From NCBI GenBank assembly GCA_900759045.1, contig CAAETU010000042.1, positions 1-7,372 on the forward strand: a DNA stretch of 7,372 nucleotides, read 5' to 3'. Of the stretch, positions 1-6,453 are shown one piece after another. Positions within the stretch are counted from its first letter, which is position 1. Each line of letters opens with the position of its first letter. This DNA comes from an uncultured Collinsella sp. GTDB taxonomy: Bacteria > Actinomycetota > Coriobacteriia > Coriobacteriales > Coriobacteriaceae. The position numbers were made by a program, and so were the translations under genes. The notes beneath the pieces were generated by a model. That model saw only the letters and a list, made by a program, of their open reading frames with translations. It ran no database searches and was not told the DNA's origin.

Positions 1-4
1 ACGC

Positions 5-95
5 GGAGGGGTGGCAGAGTGGTTGAATGCGGCGGTCTCGAAAACCGTTTGGCCTGTATAAGGTCACGAGGGTTCGAATCCCTCCTCCTCCGCCA
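5..95 (+). tRNA. tRNA-Ser (anticodon CGA), CCA encoded
   Basis: This is a class II tRNA with a long variable arm. The acceptor stem pairs 5-11 with 85-91 (one G-U pair), the discriminator base is G92 and CCA is encoded at 93-95. The anticodon stem pairs 32-36 with 44-48 around a seven-base loop, with anticodon CGA at 39-41, reading the serine codon UCG. The variable arm pairs 51-55 with 61-65 around a five-base loop, and the T arm is 68-84 with a TTCGAAT loop. Every stem closes, so the gene looks intact. A terminator follows 11 bases after the CCA. Its promoter lies outside the window. Confidence 0.97.
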
Positions 96-106
96 TTTTG
101 GTTGAG

Positions 107-133
107 AAAGCTCCCGGGAATGGGAGCTTTTTT
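107..133 (+). terminator. Intrinsic terminator of tRNA-Ser
   Basis: A perfect 9-bp stem pairs 107-115 (AAAGCTCCC) with 122-130 around a six-base loop and runs into a six-T tract at 128-133. It lies directly behind the tRNA-Ser gene, so the tRNA is probably a single-gene transcript insulated from the downstream nuclease-like gene. Confidence 0.9.
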
Positions 134-168
134 GTTATCGGATCCCCTCTCGGCCGCACATCCCAACC

Positions 169-233
169 AAACATGTACATCACCCTCCAAAAACGACATT
201 TTTCGACATCTTTGGAGGCTGATGTACATGTTT
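169..233. repeat. 65-bp hairpin repeat, copy 1
   Basis: A 23-base arm at 169-191 (it begins AAACATGTACATCACC) is the reverse complement of 211-233 with one mismatch (base 219). The loop of 19 bases (192-210) contains a tandem near-repeat, CGACATTTTT followed by CGACATCTTT. A second copy at 1378-1442 in the same orientation is identical at 60 of 65 positions. No transposase is encoded nearby. The element resembles a REP or a very short MITE-like unit. It could also act as an RNA hairpin or as a protein binding site. The repeat and its folding are read directly; its class is inference. Confidence 0.85.
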
Positions 234-339
234 GCATATCGCACTCGGCGCACGATCGGCCGTTTTGCCAGCATTCGGTATATTTCCTCACTTCAACGGA
301 CATAAGGACTGCATATCGGCATAAAGCGAGAGGTCCCCA

Positions 340-1347
340 ATGGATACTCCTGTTCTCATTTCGCATAAAACGGCGTGGCTCGTCCATCATGCGCCACAAG
401 ACCTGGTTCAAGCGATCGCGCAACACGACTACCAGATAGGCGCAAGAGGCCTCTCCACCCAGCAGCGTATCACGCGCATTCGACAGGCTCTTACCGACTG
501 CGGTATTCCCACTAGCATGCTTGAGACTATCGATATCTCCGTTGTATTTGCCTTCGAGCGAATCCGCGCCAACGGTGTAAATTGCCACGTTCTTGGCCAA
601 AATCTACCCTACGACCATATCGACGAGCTGTCCCCTGGTATTTTTATCACCGACGAAGCCCTTACCTTCGTATTCGCTGCCGAGTGGATGGACAGAATCG
701 AATACCTCGAATACGGCTACGAAGTTTGCGGTGACTATCGCATGGGGCTCAATCCCGATGACCCTTACACCGATCAACCGGCTACCGCTTCCAAGAACGA
801 AATTGTCGATCTGCTCGATCGGCACCCCGGCAAACCCGGTGCCACACGCGCCCGACTCGCGCTCAGGCATATCTACGACCACTCAGCCTCACCCATGGAG
901 ACCGCATCCGCTATCGCCCTTTCACTCCCGACGAGCGAAGGCGGCGTTGGCATCCGAGGTGTCGAACTCAACAAGCCGCTCGAAATCCCTAAACGACTTT
1001 GGCATTGCACCAAAGTTCGAACGCTCAAAATCGATGCCCTCATTACCTATAAACGCAGAGAGCTCGGCATCGAATATAAGGGCGGCTTTCACGACGAGGC
1101 CGAACGCAAGGGAGCAGATGCGGAGCGAGAGGCCGTACTCGCCCAAATGGGCTATCGCATCGTCACGCTCACCTCAACGCAATTTGCCAGCCAACTCGCT
1201 TTCCACCGTGCCATGAACAATATCCGCGAAGCACTCGGCATGCCTCGTTGCGTAGATGCCGAGTATCAGCGAAAGCAAAACGAACTGCGCAAGGTGCTTA
1301 TCCGCAACTGGAAGAGCAATCAAGCCGAAGAGTCGCCTTCTGAGTAA
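340..1347 (+). CDS. DUF559-like PD-(D/E)XK nuclease-fold protein
   Basis: This is a 335-residue protein with no signal peptide or membrane segment. The C-terminal third looks like the DUF559/Vsr-like endonuclease fold. Asp232 lies in a strand (LKIDALI), followed by Glu245-Tyr-Lys247 (the E-x-K of PD-(D/E)XK), a charged helix with Asp260 and Arg263, and a GYRIVTLT strand at 271-278. A segment near 184-205 (SPMETAS, then GGVGI) resembles the stretch that precedes this fold in actinobacterial DUF559 proteins. The first 150 residues match nothing I can name. The ATG at 340 has an AGAGG ribosome binding site six bases upstream. The gene stands alone and is bracketed by two copies of a 65-bp hairpin repeat. 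Related C-terminal domains occur in AbiEi-like antitoxin-type proteins, but no toxin partner is present. Substrate and role are unknown; nuclease activity is inferred from the motif only. Confidence 0.85.
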   Translation: MDTPVLISHKTAWLVHHAPQDLVQAIAQHDYQIGARGLSTQQRITRIRQALTDCGIPTSMLETIDISVVFAFERIRANGVNCHVLGQNLPYDHIDELSPGIFITDEALTFVFAAEWMDRIEYLEYGYEVCGDYRMGLNPDDPYTDQPATASKNEIVDLLDRHPGKPGATRARLALRHIYDHSASPMETASAIALSLPTSEGGVGIRGVELNKPLEIPKRLWHCTKVRTLKIDALITYKRRELGIEYKGGFHDEAERKGADAEREAVLAQMGYRIVTLTSTQFASQLAFHRAMNNIREALGMPRCVDAEYQRKQNELRKVLIRNWKSNQAEESPSE

Positions 1348-1377
1348 CGACGAACTCACTCACCCCGCGCTTCCCCC

Positions 1378-1442
1378 AAACATGTACGTCACCCTCCAAA
1401 AACGACATTTTTTGACATCTTTGGAGTGTGATGTACACGTTT
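1378..1442. repeat. 65-bp hairpin repeat, copy 2
   Basis: Arms 1378-1400 and 1420-1442 form a 23-base imperfect inverted repeat with two mismatches and one G-T pair, around a 19-base loop (1401-1419) that differs from copy 1 at a single base. The copy starts 30 bases after the stop codon of the nuclease-fold gene, so its RNA hairpin could also protect or end that transcript. It is followed only by a short T run (1440-1443), which makes it a weak terminator at best. It has the same orientation as copy 1 at 169-233. Confidence 0.85.
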
Positions 1443-1510
1443 TGAACCTATGACCGTACCCAGTCCCGACCGTTTGCCGAGCAATAGGGTCGCAATCGGC
1501 GCCGAACATG

Positions 1511-1516
1511 TACTAT
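1511..1516 (+). promoter_or_regulatory. Possible -10 box before the TRIC-family gene
   Basis: TACTAT is a reasonable -10 hexamer and would start transcription near 1523, about 35 bases before the TTG start at 1558. No convincing -35 hexamer is present at the right distance, so this is tentative. It overlaps an ATGTAC-T-ATGTAC direct repeat. Confidence 0.3.
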
Positions 1517-1557
1517 GTACGGGCATTGTCCAAACCCGCAACTCAAAGGACTCCATC

Positions 1558-2247
1558 TTGCCCGTCGTCGCCGCTATAACCGTTACTTCACATGCCTCGG
1601 ATGCCATGGTCGCTATCCCCTTTTGGCTCGAGATGTTCGCCGTTGTCGCTGCATCGATCTCGGGTGTGCTGGTTGCGCGCGAACACAAGCTCGACCTGGT
1701 GGGCGCGGTCGCGCTCGCGGTGGTCTGCGGTCTGGGCGGCGGTCTTTTGCGCGATATGACACTCCAGGTCGGCAACGTCTACATCCTCAACCAGCCAATG
1801 GCGCTGCCGCTCTCCATCGCAACGGCGGCCATCATCTACATCTTCCCGGCAATCGTCGATAAACCCGAGAAACTCATCCCATTGCTCGACATCATCTCGG
1901 TCGGCATCTACGCCGCCACCGGAGCGGACAAAGCACTGGTCTATGGATTTGCACCCGTCGTTTGCATCATGATGGGCTTCTTCACCGCGGTGGGTGGCGG
2001 CATGCTGCGCGACGGCTTTATGGGCGTGGTTCCGGGCATTTTCCAACGTACTAACTTTTATGCCATCGCCGCCATCGCCGGATCGACAAGCTATGTGTGT
2101 CTCGTTATGAGCGGCATCATGAGCAATGTCGCCGCACTGGTCGTATGCGTTGCCGTGACCATGGGTCTGCGCTGGCTCTCGCTGCGCTTTGACATCAAAA
2201 GCCCCACCGAGGAAGACATCGCGCGCTTCTTGCATCGCAAAAAGTAG
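1558..2247 (+). CDS. TRIC / UPF0126 (YadS-like) membrane channel-family protein
   Basis: This is a strongly hydrophobic protein, 229 residues from the TTG at 1558. It has the two glycine-rich signature motifs of the UPF0126/TRIC family, GLGGGLLRD at residues 58-66 and AVGGGMLRD at 144-152. They lie in two related halves, as expected for the seven-helix fold with an internal repeat. Family members form trimeric cation channels in the inner membrane; the ion carried here cannot be read from sequence. Start choice: TTG at 1558 has AAAGGA seven bases upstream and is preferred. ATG at 1606 (213 residues, close to the usual family length) lacks a clear ribosome binding site, and ATG at 1450 would add a 36-residue polar extension and begin only eight bases after the repeat. 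The C-terminal tail (SPTEEDIARFLHRKK) is charged and probably cytosolic. Confidence 0.88.
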   Translation: MPVVAAITVTSHASDAMVAIPFWLEMFAVVAASISGVLVAREHKLDLVGAVALAVVCGLGGGLLRDMTLQVGNVYILNQPMALPLSIATAAIIYIFPAIVDKPEKLIPLLDIISVGIYAATGADKALVYGFAPVVCIMMGFFTAVGGGMLRDGFMGVVPGIFQRTNFYAIAAIAGSTSYVCLVMSGIMSNVAALVVCVAVTMGLRWLSLRFDIKSPTEEDIARFLHRKK

Positions 2248-2316
2248 ACAGCGCGGCACGACCCTTCGAAATGCAACCGAGAGGTTCTTTTAGAGCGCCC
2301 GCACGTTGGGTACCCT

Positions 2317-2341
2317 GTTAGATATATGCCGAGTATCTAAC
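2317..2341. promoter_or_regulatory. Inverted repeat upstream of the bactofilin-like gene (possible operator)
   Basis: GTTAGATA at 2317-2324 and TATCTAAC at 2334-2341 form a perfect 8-bp inverted repeat with a nine-base spacer. The element ends 12 bases before the ATG at 2354 and touches its ribosome binding site (GAAGGA, 2342-2347). It could be an operator for a dimeric regulator or an RNA hairpin that controls translation initiation. The symmetry is seen directly; the function is inferred. Confidence 0.45.
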
Positions 2342-2353
2342 GAAGGATTCACT

Positions 2354-3499
2354 ATGCCTTGCAACCTAGAACCGTCGACCAAGCGCCGCAAAGCGCTGGG
2401 CCGCATCGCCCTTCTATTCGCACTGATTGCGCTTGCGCTGACCGTACTTCCCACGACGTCGTTCGCCGGCACAGACACCGCGGGCAACGTGCTCGCAACC
2501 GAAGTTGACTCAAATCCGTCTGGCGTCGACGGCGACCTGTACTGGGCCGGTCAGAGCCTTAACCTAGACGACGCTTCCATCGGCCGCGATATTATCGCGG
2601 CCGGCGAGAGCTTGTCGATTCGCGACTGCACCGTAGGCGGAGCCGTTCGCCTGGCGGCGCGCACCATCGACATCTCCAAAACCGCAATCGATGGCAGCGT
2701 GACGGTAGCCGGTCAGCATGTCGTGCTCAACACCGGTAGCACCGCCAACTGTTTTTACGCGGTGGGCGAGACGGTTGCCCTGCGCGGCTCTGCCAAGTCG
2801 GCAGCACTTGCAGGCGATACGGTGACCATCGACGGCACCGTCGAGGGCGATGTCGAGGTTTGGGCCGATAAGCTCATCCTGGGTAAAAATGCCCGCATTA
2901 CCGGCACCGTGAACGCGCATGTTTCCGAGAACCCCGAGCGCGCCGCAGGAGCCGAGGTCGGCGCGCTCAAAATCGACCGCACCGAGAACGAAGATACTTC
3001 CACCTTTAACGATATCGTCGGCGGCATCGTGGCCGCGGCACTCTCGACCTGCTTTATCGCCCTGTTGCTCGAGCTCGTCTTTCCGCGAGCGACCGCCAGC
3101 GCCGCCGGCATGCTTCACCAGCGCCCCACGCCCCTGTGGGTGAGCGGTCTTCTGGGTACGGTAGCCATTGTCCCTGCCGTATTGTTGCTGATTATCTCTA
3201 TCGCCGGTCTGTCGCTTGCCGGAGCCCTCATGTGCGCCGTGATCGGCGTCGCGCTGGTCTCCACCGCCTTTGCGGGGTGCGCGATCGCTCGCATGGTCGG
3301 ACATAACCAGAACCGCTACGCCATGGCCGCCGTGGGCGGTCTGGCCGCAGGCGCCCTCACAGGACTTCCCCTCATCGGCGACTTCATCAGCGGCGTGGCC
3401 TTTGTCTTTATGCTCGGCTACGTTATCCAAATCATCTGGCGCAACGCCCGCCTCAAGCCGCAGCAGGCCGCCAACACGCCAGGACTCCCCACCGCCTAG
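2354..3499 (+). CDS. Exported bactofilin-like (polymer-forming) protein with C-terminal membrane domain
   Basis: This is a 381-residue protein. Residues 1-38 look like a signal peptide: a basic patch (KRRK, 10-13), a hydrophobic core at 17-32 and a likely cleavage site after SFA (38). Residues 45-190 are short repeats with alternating hydrophobic residues and recurring Gly/Asp turns (for example DGSVTVAG, IDGTVEGDVEVW), as in the right-handed beta-helix of bactofilins. After a charged linker (191-218) come about five membrane helices near 222-243, 262-284, 286-311, 322-341 and 343-362. The beta-repeat region would therefore lie outside the cytoplasm, unlike classical cytosolic bactofilins. 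The start at 2354 has GAAGGA six bases upstream; an in-frame ATG at 2306 lacks one and would place extra residues ahead of the signal peptide. The gene is followed by nested inverted repeats and converges on typA. A role in the cell envelope is inferred; no partner is identified. Confidence 0.85.
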   Translation: MPCNLEPSTKRRKALGRIALLFALIALALTVLPTTSFAGTDTAGNVLATEVDSNPSGVDGDLYWAGQSLNLDDASIGRDIIAAGESLSIRDCTVGGAVRLAARTIDISKTAIDGSVTVAGQHVVLNTGSTANCFYAVGETVALRGSAKSAALAGDTVTIDGTVEGDVEVWADKLILGKNARITGTVNAHVSENPERAAGAEVGALKIDRTENEDTSTFNDIVGGIVAAALSTCFIALLLELVFPRATASAAGMLHQRPTPLWVSGLLGTVAIVPAVLLLIISIAGLSLAGALMCAVIGVALVSTAFAGCAIARMVGHNQNRYAMAAVGGLAAGALTGLPLIGDFISGVAFVFMLGYVIQIIWRNARLKPQQAANTPGLPTA

Positions 3500-3503
3500 C
3501 CGC

Positions 3504-3566
3504 AACCACCACAAAAGGGCCAGGCACCTTTGTGGTGGTGCAAAACAACCTGACCCCATTGCACCA
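3504..3566. repeat. Nested inverted repeats, REP-like intergenic element
   Basis: Three overlapping foldings are possible. The first is 3505-3518 with 3527-3539, 13 bp with one bulged A. The second is GGGCCAGG at 3517-3524 with CCTGACCC at 3549-3556, one mismatch. The third is GGTGCAA at 3537-3543 with TTGCACC at 3559-3565, perfect. None is followed by a T tract on either strand, so this is not an ordinary terminator. It lies in the convergent gap between the bactofilin-like gene and typA, where REP-type elements are commonly found. Whether it recurs elsewhere in the genome cannot be seen here. Confidence 0.5.
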
Positions 3567-3567
3567 A

Positions 3568-3600
3568 AAAGGGCGCCGACCATTGCGGTCGACGCCCTTT
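3568..3600 (-). terminator. Terminator of typA, probably bidirectional
   Basis: A 14-base-arm hairpin pairs 3568-3581 with 3587-3600 (one C/A mismatch) around a five-base loop. Read on the minus strand it begins 28 bases after the typA stop and ends in a five-T run. On the plus strand the stem is followed by CTTATT, so it may also end transcripts from the bactofilin-like gene. Confidence 0.85.
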
Positions 3601-3627
3601 CTTATTGGCGGTTATAAGCCCCAGCGC

Positions 3628-5466
3628 TTATTTGTTGACCTGACCGGCGCGGACGGCGGCCTTCTTACGGTCGGTGGCGTTGAGCAGACGCTTGCGCAGG
3701 CGGATGTTCTTGGGAGTAATCTCGACCAGCTCGTCGTCGGCGATGTACTCCAGCGCCTCCTCGAGCGAGAAGGTGCGGGGCGGCACCAGCTGGACGGAGA
3801 TATCGGAGGTCGAGGAACGCTGGTTGCCCAGGTTCTTGGTACGCGCAATGTTGACGACCATGTCGCCGGCCTTGCTGCGCTCGCCCACGATCATGCCCTC
3901 GTAGCACTCAGTGCCCGGCTCAACAAACAGCTGGCCGCGCTCCTGCAGCGTACCCAGAGCGTAGGCAACGGCCTTCTCGGTGGTCATGGAGATCATGGCG
4001 CCGTTCTGGCGGTTACCGATCTCGCCGGCGTAGGGGCCGTACTCCAGGAAGGTGTGGTAGAACACGCCCTCGCCGTGAGTGACGTTCATGATGCGGTTCT
4101 TAAGACCCATGATGCCGCGGGTCGGGATCTTGAACTCAAGGTGCGTCACGATGCCCGAGGTATCCATGCTCGTCATGATGCCACCGGAGGTACCGAAGAC
4201 CTCGACGACCTTGCCCGAGTACTCGTCCGGGCACTCGACGACGGCTTGCTCGACAGGCTCCAGCTTGTTGCCGTTCTCGTCCTTCTTAAACAGAACGCGA
4301 GGACGACCGACCTGGAACTCAAAGCCCTCGCGGCGCATGGACTCCATCAGGACGGACAGGTGCAGAATGCCGCGGCCAGAGACCTCGACGCCGCTCTTGT
4401 CCTCGAGCTCCTCGATCTTCATGGTCACGTTGTTCTCGGCCTCGTTGAACAGGCGCTCCTTGAGCTGACGGGCGCCCACGATGTCGCCATCGCGACCGAC
4501 GAGCGGAGAGGTCGAAGCCTCAAAGACGATGGACAGGGTCGGCGGGTCGATCTCAATGGGCTCGAGCTCGACGGGGTTCTCGGGGTCGGTGTAGACATCG
4601 CCGATATCGGTGCGGTCAATACCCACGACAGCGGCGATATCGCCGGCGCCGACTTCCTGGCACTCGGTGCGGCCCAGATAGTCGAAGGTAAAGAGCTGCT
4701 TGACGGTAGCGGTGGCGCTGGAGCCGTCGTTCTTCACAACCAGAATCTGGTCGCCCTGATGGATGGTGCCGGAGTACACGCGACCGATACCGATGCGGCC
4801 GACGAAGTTGGAGTGGTCGATGGTCACGCACTGCATGGCCAGCGGGGCGTTCTCGTCAACCTCGGGCGCGGGCATGTCGTCGATGATCATATCGAGCAGC
4901 GGATACATGTCCATGTTGCCGTCCTCGGGATCGAGGCGGGCAAAGCCATTCATGGCGCTGGCGTAGACCACGTGCTCCATGGCGAACTCAAGCTGGTCGT
5001 CGGTGGCGCCCAGGTCGGCCATAAGGTCCAGGCAGTCGTTGTAGGCCTTCTCGGGGTTGGCGCCCGGACGATCAATCTTGTTGATGACGATCATGATCTT
5101 GAGGCCGGTGTCGATGGCGTGACGCAGCACGAAGCGGGTCTGGGGCATGGGGCCCTCAAAGGCATCGACCAGCAGCAGGGCGCCGTCGGCCATACGCAGC
5201 ACGCGCTCGACCTCGCCGCCAAAGTCAGCGTGGCCCGGGGTGTCGATGACGTTGATCTTAACGTCCTTGTACTCGATAGAGATGTTCTTGGCGAGAATCG
5301 TAATGCCGCGCTCACGCTCCTGGTCGTTAGAATCCAGGACGCGGTCCTCGACCTGCTGGTTGGCACGGAAGGCGTCCGTGGCACGCAGGAGCTTGTCGAC
5401 CATCGTCGTCTTGCCGTGGTCGACGTGAGCGATGATGGCGATGTTCCTCAGATTGTCTACGCGCAT
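3628..5466 (-). CDS. typA: Ribosome-associated translational GTPase TypA/BipA
   Basis: This is a 612-residue protein, the normal length for TypA/BipA, a GTPase related to EF-G and LepA that binds the ribosome and is linked to 50S assembly and stress or low-temperature growth in other bacteria. All nucleotide-binding motifs are present: P loop AHVDHGKTT (13-21), RGIT (53-56), DTPGH (75-79), NKID (129-132) and the SA motif (170-171). A beta-barrel domain 2 (about 200-300), EF-G-like domains (about 310-480) and the TypA-specific C-terminal domain follow, ending in a basic tail (RLRKRLLNATDRKK). The start at 5466 has AGGGGA five bases upstream. A TATATA at 5488-5493 could serve as a -10 box but has no good -35, so read-through from the upstream genes is possible. 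A strong terminator follows the stop. The gene looks fully intact. Confidence 0.98.
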   Translation of the reverse strand: MRVDNLRNIAIIAHVDHGKTTMVDKLLRATDAFRANQQVEDRVLDSNDQERERGITILAKNISIEYKDVKINVIDTPGHADFGGEVERVLRMADGALLLVDAFEGPMPQTRFVLRHAIDTGLKIMIVINKIDRPGANPEKAYNDCLDLMADLGATDDQLEFAMEHVVYASAMNGFARLDPEDGNMDMYPLLDMIIDDMPAPEVDENAPLAMQCVTIDHSNFVGRIGIGRVYSGTIHQGDQILVVKNDGSSATATVKQLFTFDYLGRTECQEVGAGDIAAVVGIDRTDIGDVYTDPENPVELEPIEIDPPTLSIVFEASTSPLVGRDGDIVGARQLKERLFNEAENNVTMKIEELEDKSGVEVSGRGILHLSVLMESMRREGFEFQVGRPRVLFKKDENGNKLEPVEQAVVECPDEYSGKVVEVFGTSGGIMTSMDTSGIVTHLEFKIPTRGIMGLKNRIMNVTHGEGVFYHTFLEYGPYAGEIGNRQNGAMISMTTEKAVAYALGTLQERGQLFVEPGTECYEGMIVGERSKAGDMVVNIARTKNLGNQRSSTSDISVQLVPPRTFSLEEALEYIADDELVEITPKNIRLRKRLLNATDRKKAAVRAGQVNK

Positions 5467-5583
5467 GTAGTTCCCCTATCTTCTATCTATATACAACCGG
5501 CACGCGTATGCGACCCGCCCAGCAACACAACGCTCGGCGGGAATTTTGAGCCTTTTACCGAAAACTCGTTTATTTTAGCGATT

Positions 5584-6033
5584 TTAGATAAGAGGGGTTT
5601 CCTCGCCTGCAGGTTCAGGGTCGCTCCACATAAAACCATCGCCGGCGCCCACACCCTCGTACAGTACGTATGCCGAAAAGCCGCTCTCGAGCGTCGTCTC
5701 AAAGAAACTCACAAGCAGGGCGTCATGGTAGCCGCCATCGATCTCGACACAACCGGTGTAGCCGATGGCGTAACGGGCGATGCGACCCAGGCCCTCGTCC
5801 TTAAGGCCCATCTTGTGCTCGGAGATAAAGTTGGTGGCAGCCTCGAGGCATGCCTCCTCGCCGTCCTCGTCGAGTGCCGCCAGATAGCGGTTGGACGCGG
5901 CGTCTTCGATCGCAACGACAACGCCGGGGTTCTCACCAGCGGCCAGGTCGTCTAAAAATGCCCCGATGAGGTCGCACACCATGGCGTCGAGCTCGGCGGA
6001 GACGTTTCCGGCGTCCTGCATATCCTGTGCCAT
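5584..6033 (-). CDS. Small acidic conserved-looking protein of unknown function
   Basis: This is a 149-residue protein that I cannot assign to a family. It is acidic, has no signal peptide or membrane helix, and mixes predicted amphipathic helices (residues 11-31 and 57-80) with short strands (CVEIDGG, ALLVSFFETT, FSAYVLYEG), so a compact cytosolic alpha/beta fold is likely. The ATG at 6033 has a good ribosome binding site (GGGAAGG, seven-base spacing). The start lies 30 bases after the stop of the small membrane protein, in the same direction, suggesting co-transcription. Codon use matches the neighbours, which supports a real gene. typA begins 117 bases further on. A long plus-strand reading frame overlaps this gene but reads as an antisense shadow. 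Confidence 0.8.
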   Translation of the reverse strand: MAQDMQDAGNVSAELDAMVCDLIGAFLDDLAAGENPGVVVAIEDAASNRYLAALDEDGEEACLEAATNFISEHKMGLKDEGLGRIARYAIGYTGCVEIDGGYHDALLVSFFETTLESGFSAYVLYEGVGAGDGFMWSDPEPAGEETPLI

Positions 6034-6063
6034 TTTTAGACCTTCCCATCGAGTCCGGCGTCG

Positions 6064-6453
6064 TTACATCTCTTGTGCCTCGGCAGCGATCTTGGCGGCG
6101 GCGTCGCGGGCGCGCATCATATCGGCGGCGCGCTTATCGAGTACCTTGATCTGGTTAGTCAGCATCACAGCATCGACCACGCCCCAGATGACCAAGCCCG
6201 TCGAGATCGAAAACCCAAGCGCACCAACTGTACCACGAAGGCGCGATGAGATTACCGCGACAAGTGCGGAGGCGGCAACCATCTTGATAAAGGAGGCACG
6301 GCGCTCGCGAAGTGTGCGGGCCTGCGTCACATAGGCGATGCGTGCGGCCTCGGATGCCTCCGAGCGCATCTGGGCCTCGCGGGCAATGGCGGCGGCTTCG
6401 GCTGAAACGCCGCGACCCATCAGTGCACACTCCGTCTCATGGCTACTCGTCAT
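6064..6453 (-). CDS. Small two-helix membrane protein, unknown function
   Basis: This is a 129-residue protein with two predicted membrane helices (about 55-70 and 75-98) joined by a tight SRLRG-type turn. They are flanked on both sides by alanine-rich charged helices (about 17-52 and 104-127) that could form coiled coils. I recognise no named family. The ATG at 6453 follows directly on the TAA stop of the nuclease gene (TAAATG), which points to translational coupling because no clear ribosome binding site precedes it. An internal ATG at 6420 (residue 12) has GGAG nine bases upstream and is the main alternative start; it would leave a 118-residue protein. Both termini would face the same side of the membrane. 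The role is unknown. Confidence 0.78.
   Translation of the reverse strand: MTSSHETECALMGRGVSAEAAAIAREAQMRSEASEAARIAYVTQARTLRERRASFIKMVAASALVAVISSRLRGTVGALGFSISTGLVIWGVVDAVMLTNQIKVLDKRAADMMRARDAAAKIAAEAQEM

Noticed and set aside
5..95. tRNA-Ser as an integration site for a genomic island
   Set aside because: No second copy of the tRNA 3' end and no integrase gene appear in the window, so there is no direct evidence of att sites.
222..305. Short frame starting inside repeat copy 1, where GGAGG precedes an ATG
   Set aside because: The GGAGG to ATG spacing is only three bases, the 27-residue product has no features, and the same pattern arises on the other strand from the repeat symmetry.
234..339. 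Promoter for the nuclease-fold gene (TATATT at 279-284, TTGCCA at 265-270)
   Set aside because: The two hexamers are only eight bases apart, and neither has a plausible partner at 16-18 bases, so no promoter can be supported.
64..600. Minus-strand open frame of 178 codons beginning with MAEEEGFEPS-type residues read across tRNA-Ser
   Set aside because: The EEGFEPS string is the familiar artefact of translating the antisense of a tRNA T arm and acceptor. The frame also crosses the terminator, the repeat and the nuclease-fold gene.
1588..2259. Minus-strand open frame of 223 codons opposite the TRIC-family gene
   Set aside because: The plus strand carries the conserved GGG-x-x-RD motifs. The minus frame is rich in His, Asp and Gln and looks like an antisense shadow.
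2275..2291. Possible terminator after the TRIC-family gene
   Set aside because: The stem is only four base pairs (AACC/GGTT) with a short C-TTTT tail, too weak to call.
2564..3583. Minus-strand open frame of 339 codons opposite the bactofilin-like gene
   Set aside because: It has no ribosome binding site or recognisable domain, and the opposite strand has a signal peptide, membrane helices and a good start.
5514..5541. CCCGCC/GGCGGG hairpin between the acidic gene and typA as a terminator
   Set aside because: The stem is only 6 bp with a 16-base loop, and on the minus strand, the direction of transcription, no T tract follows.
3532..5955. Plus-strand open frame of 807 codons opposite typA and the acidic gene
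   Set aside because: It lies antisense to typA, whose motifs are complete. Its translation is rich in His, Asp, Gly and Val with no domain, as expected from antisense of GC-rich codons, and it runs through a strong terminator.
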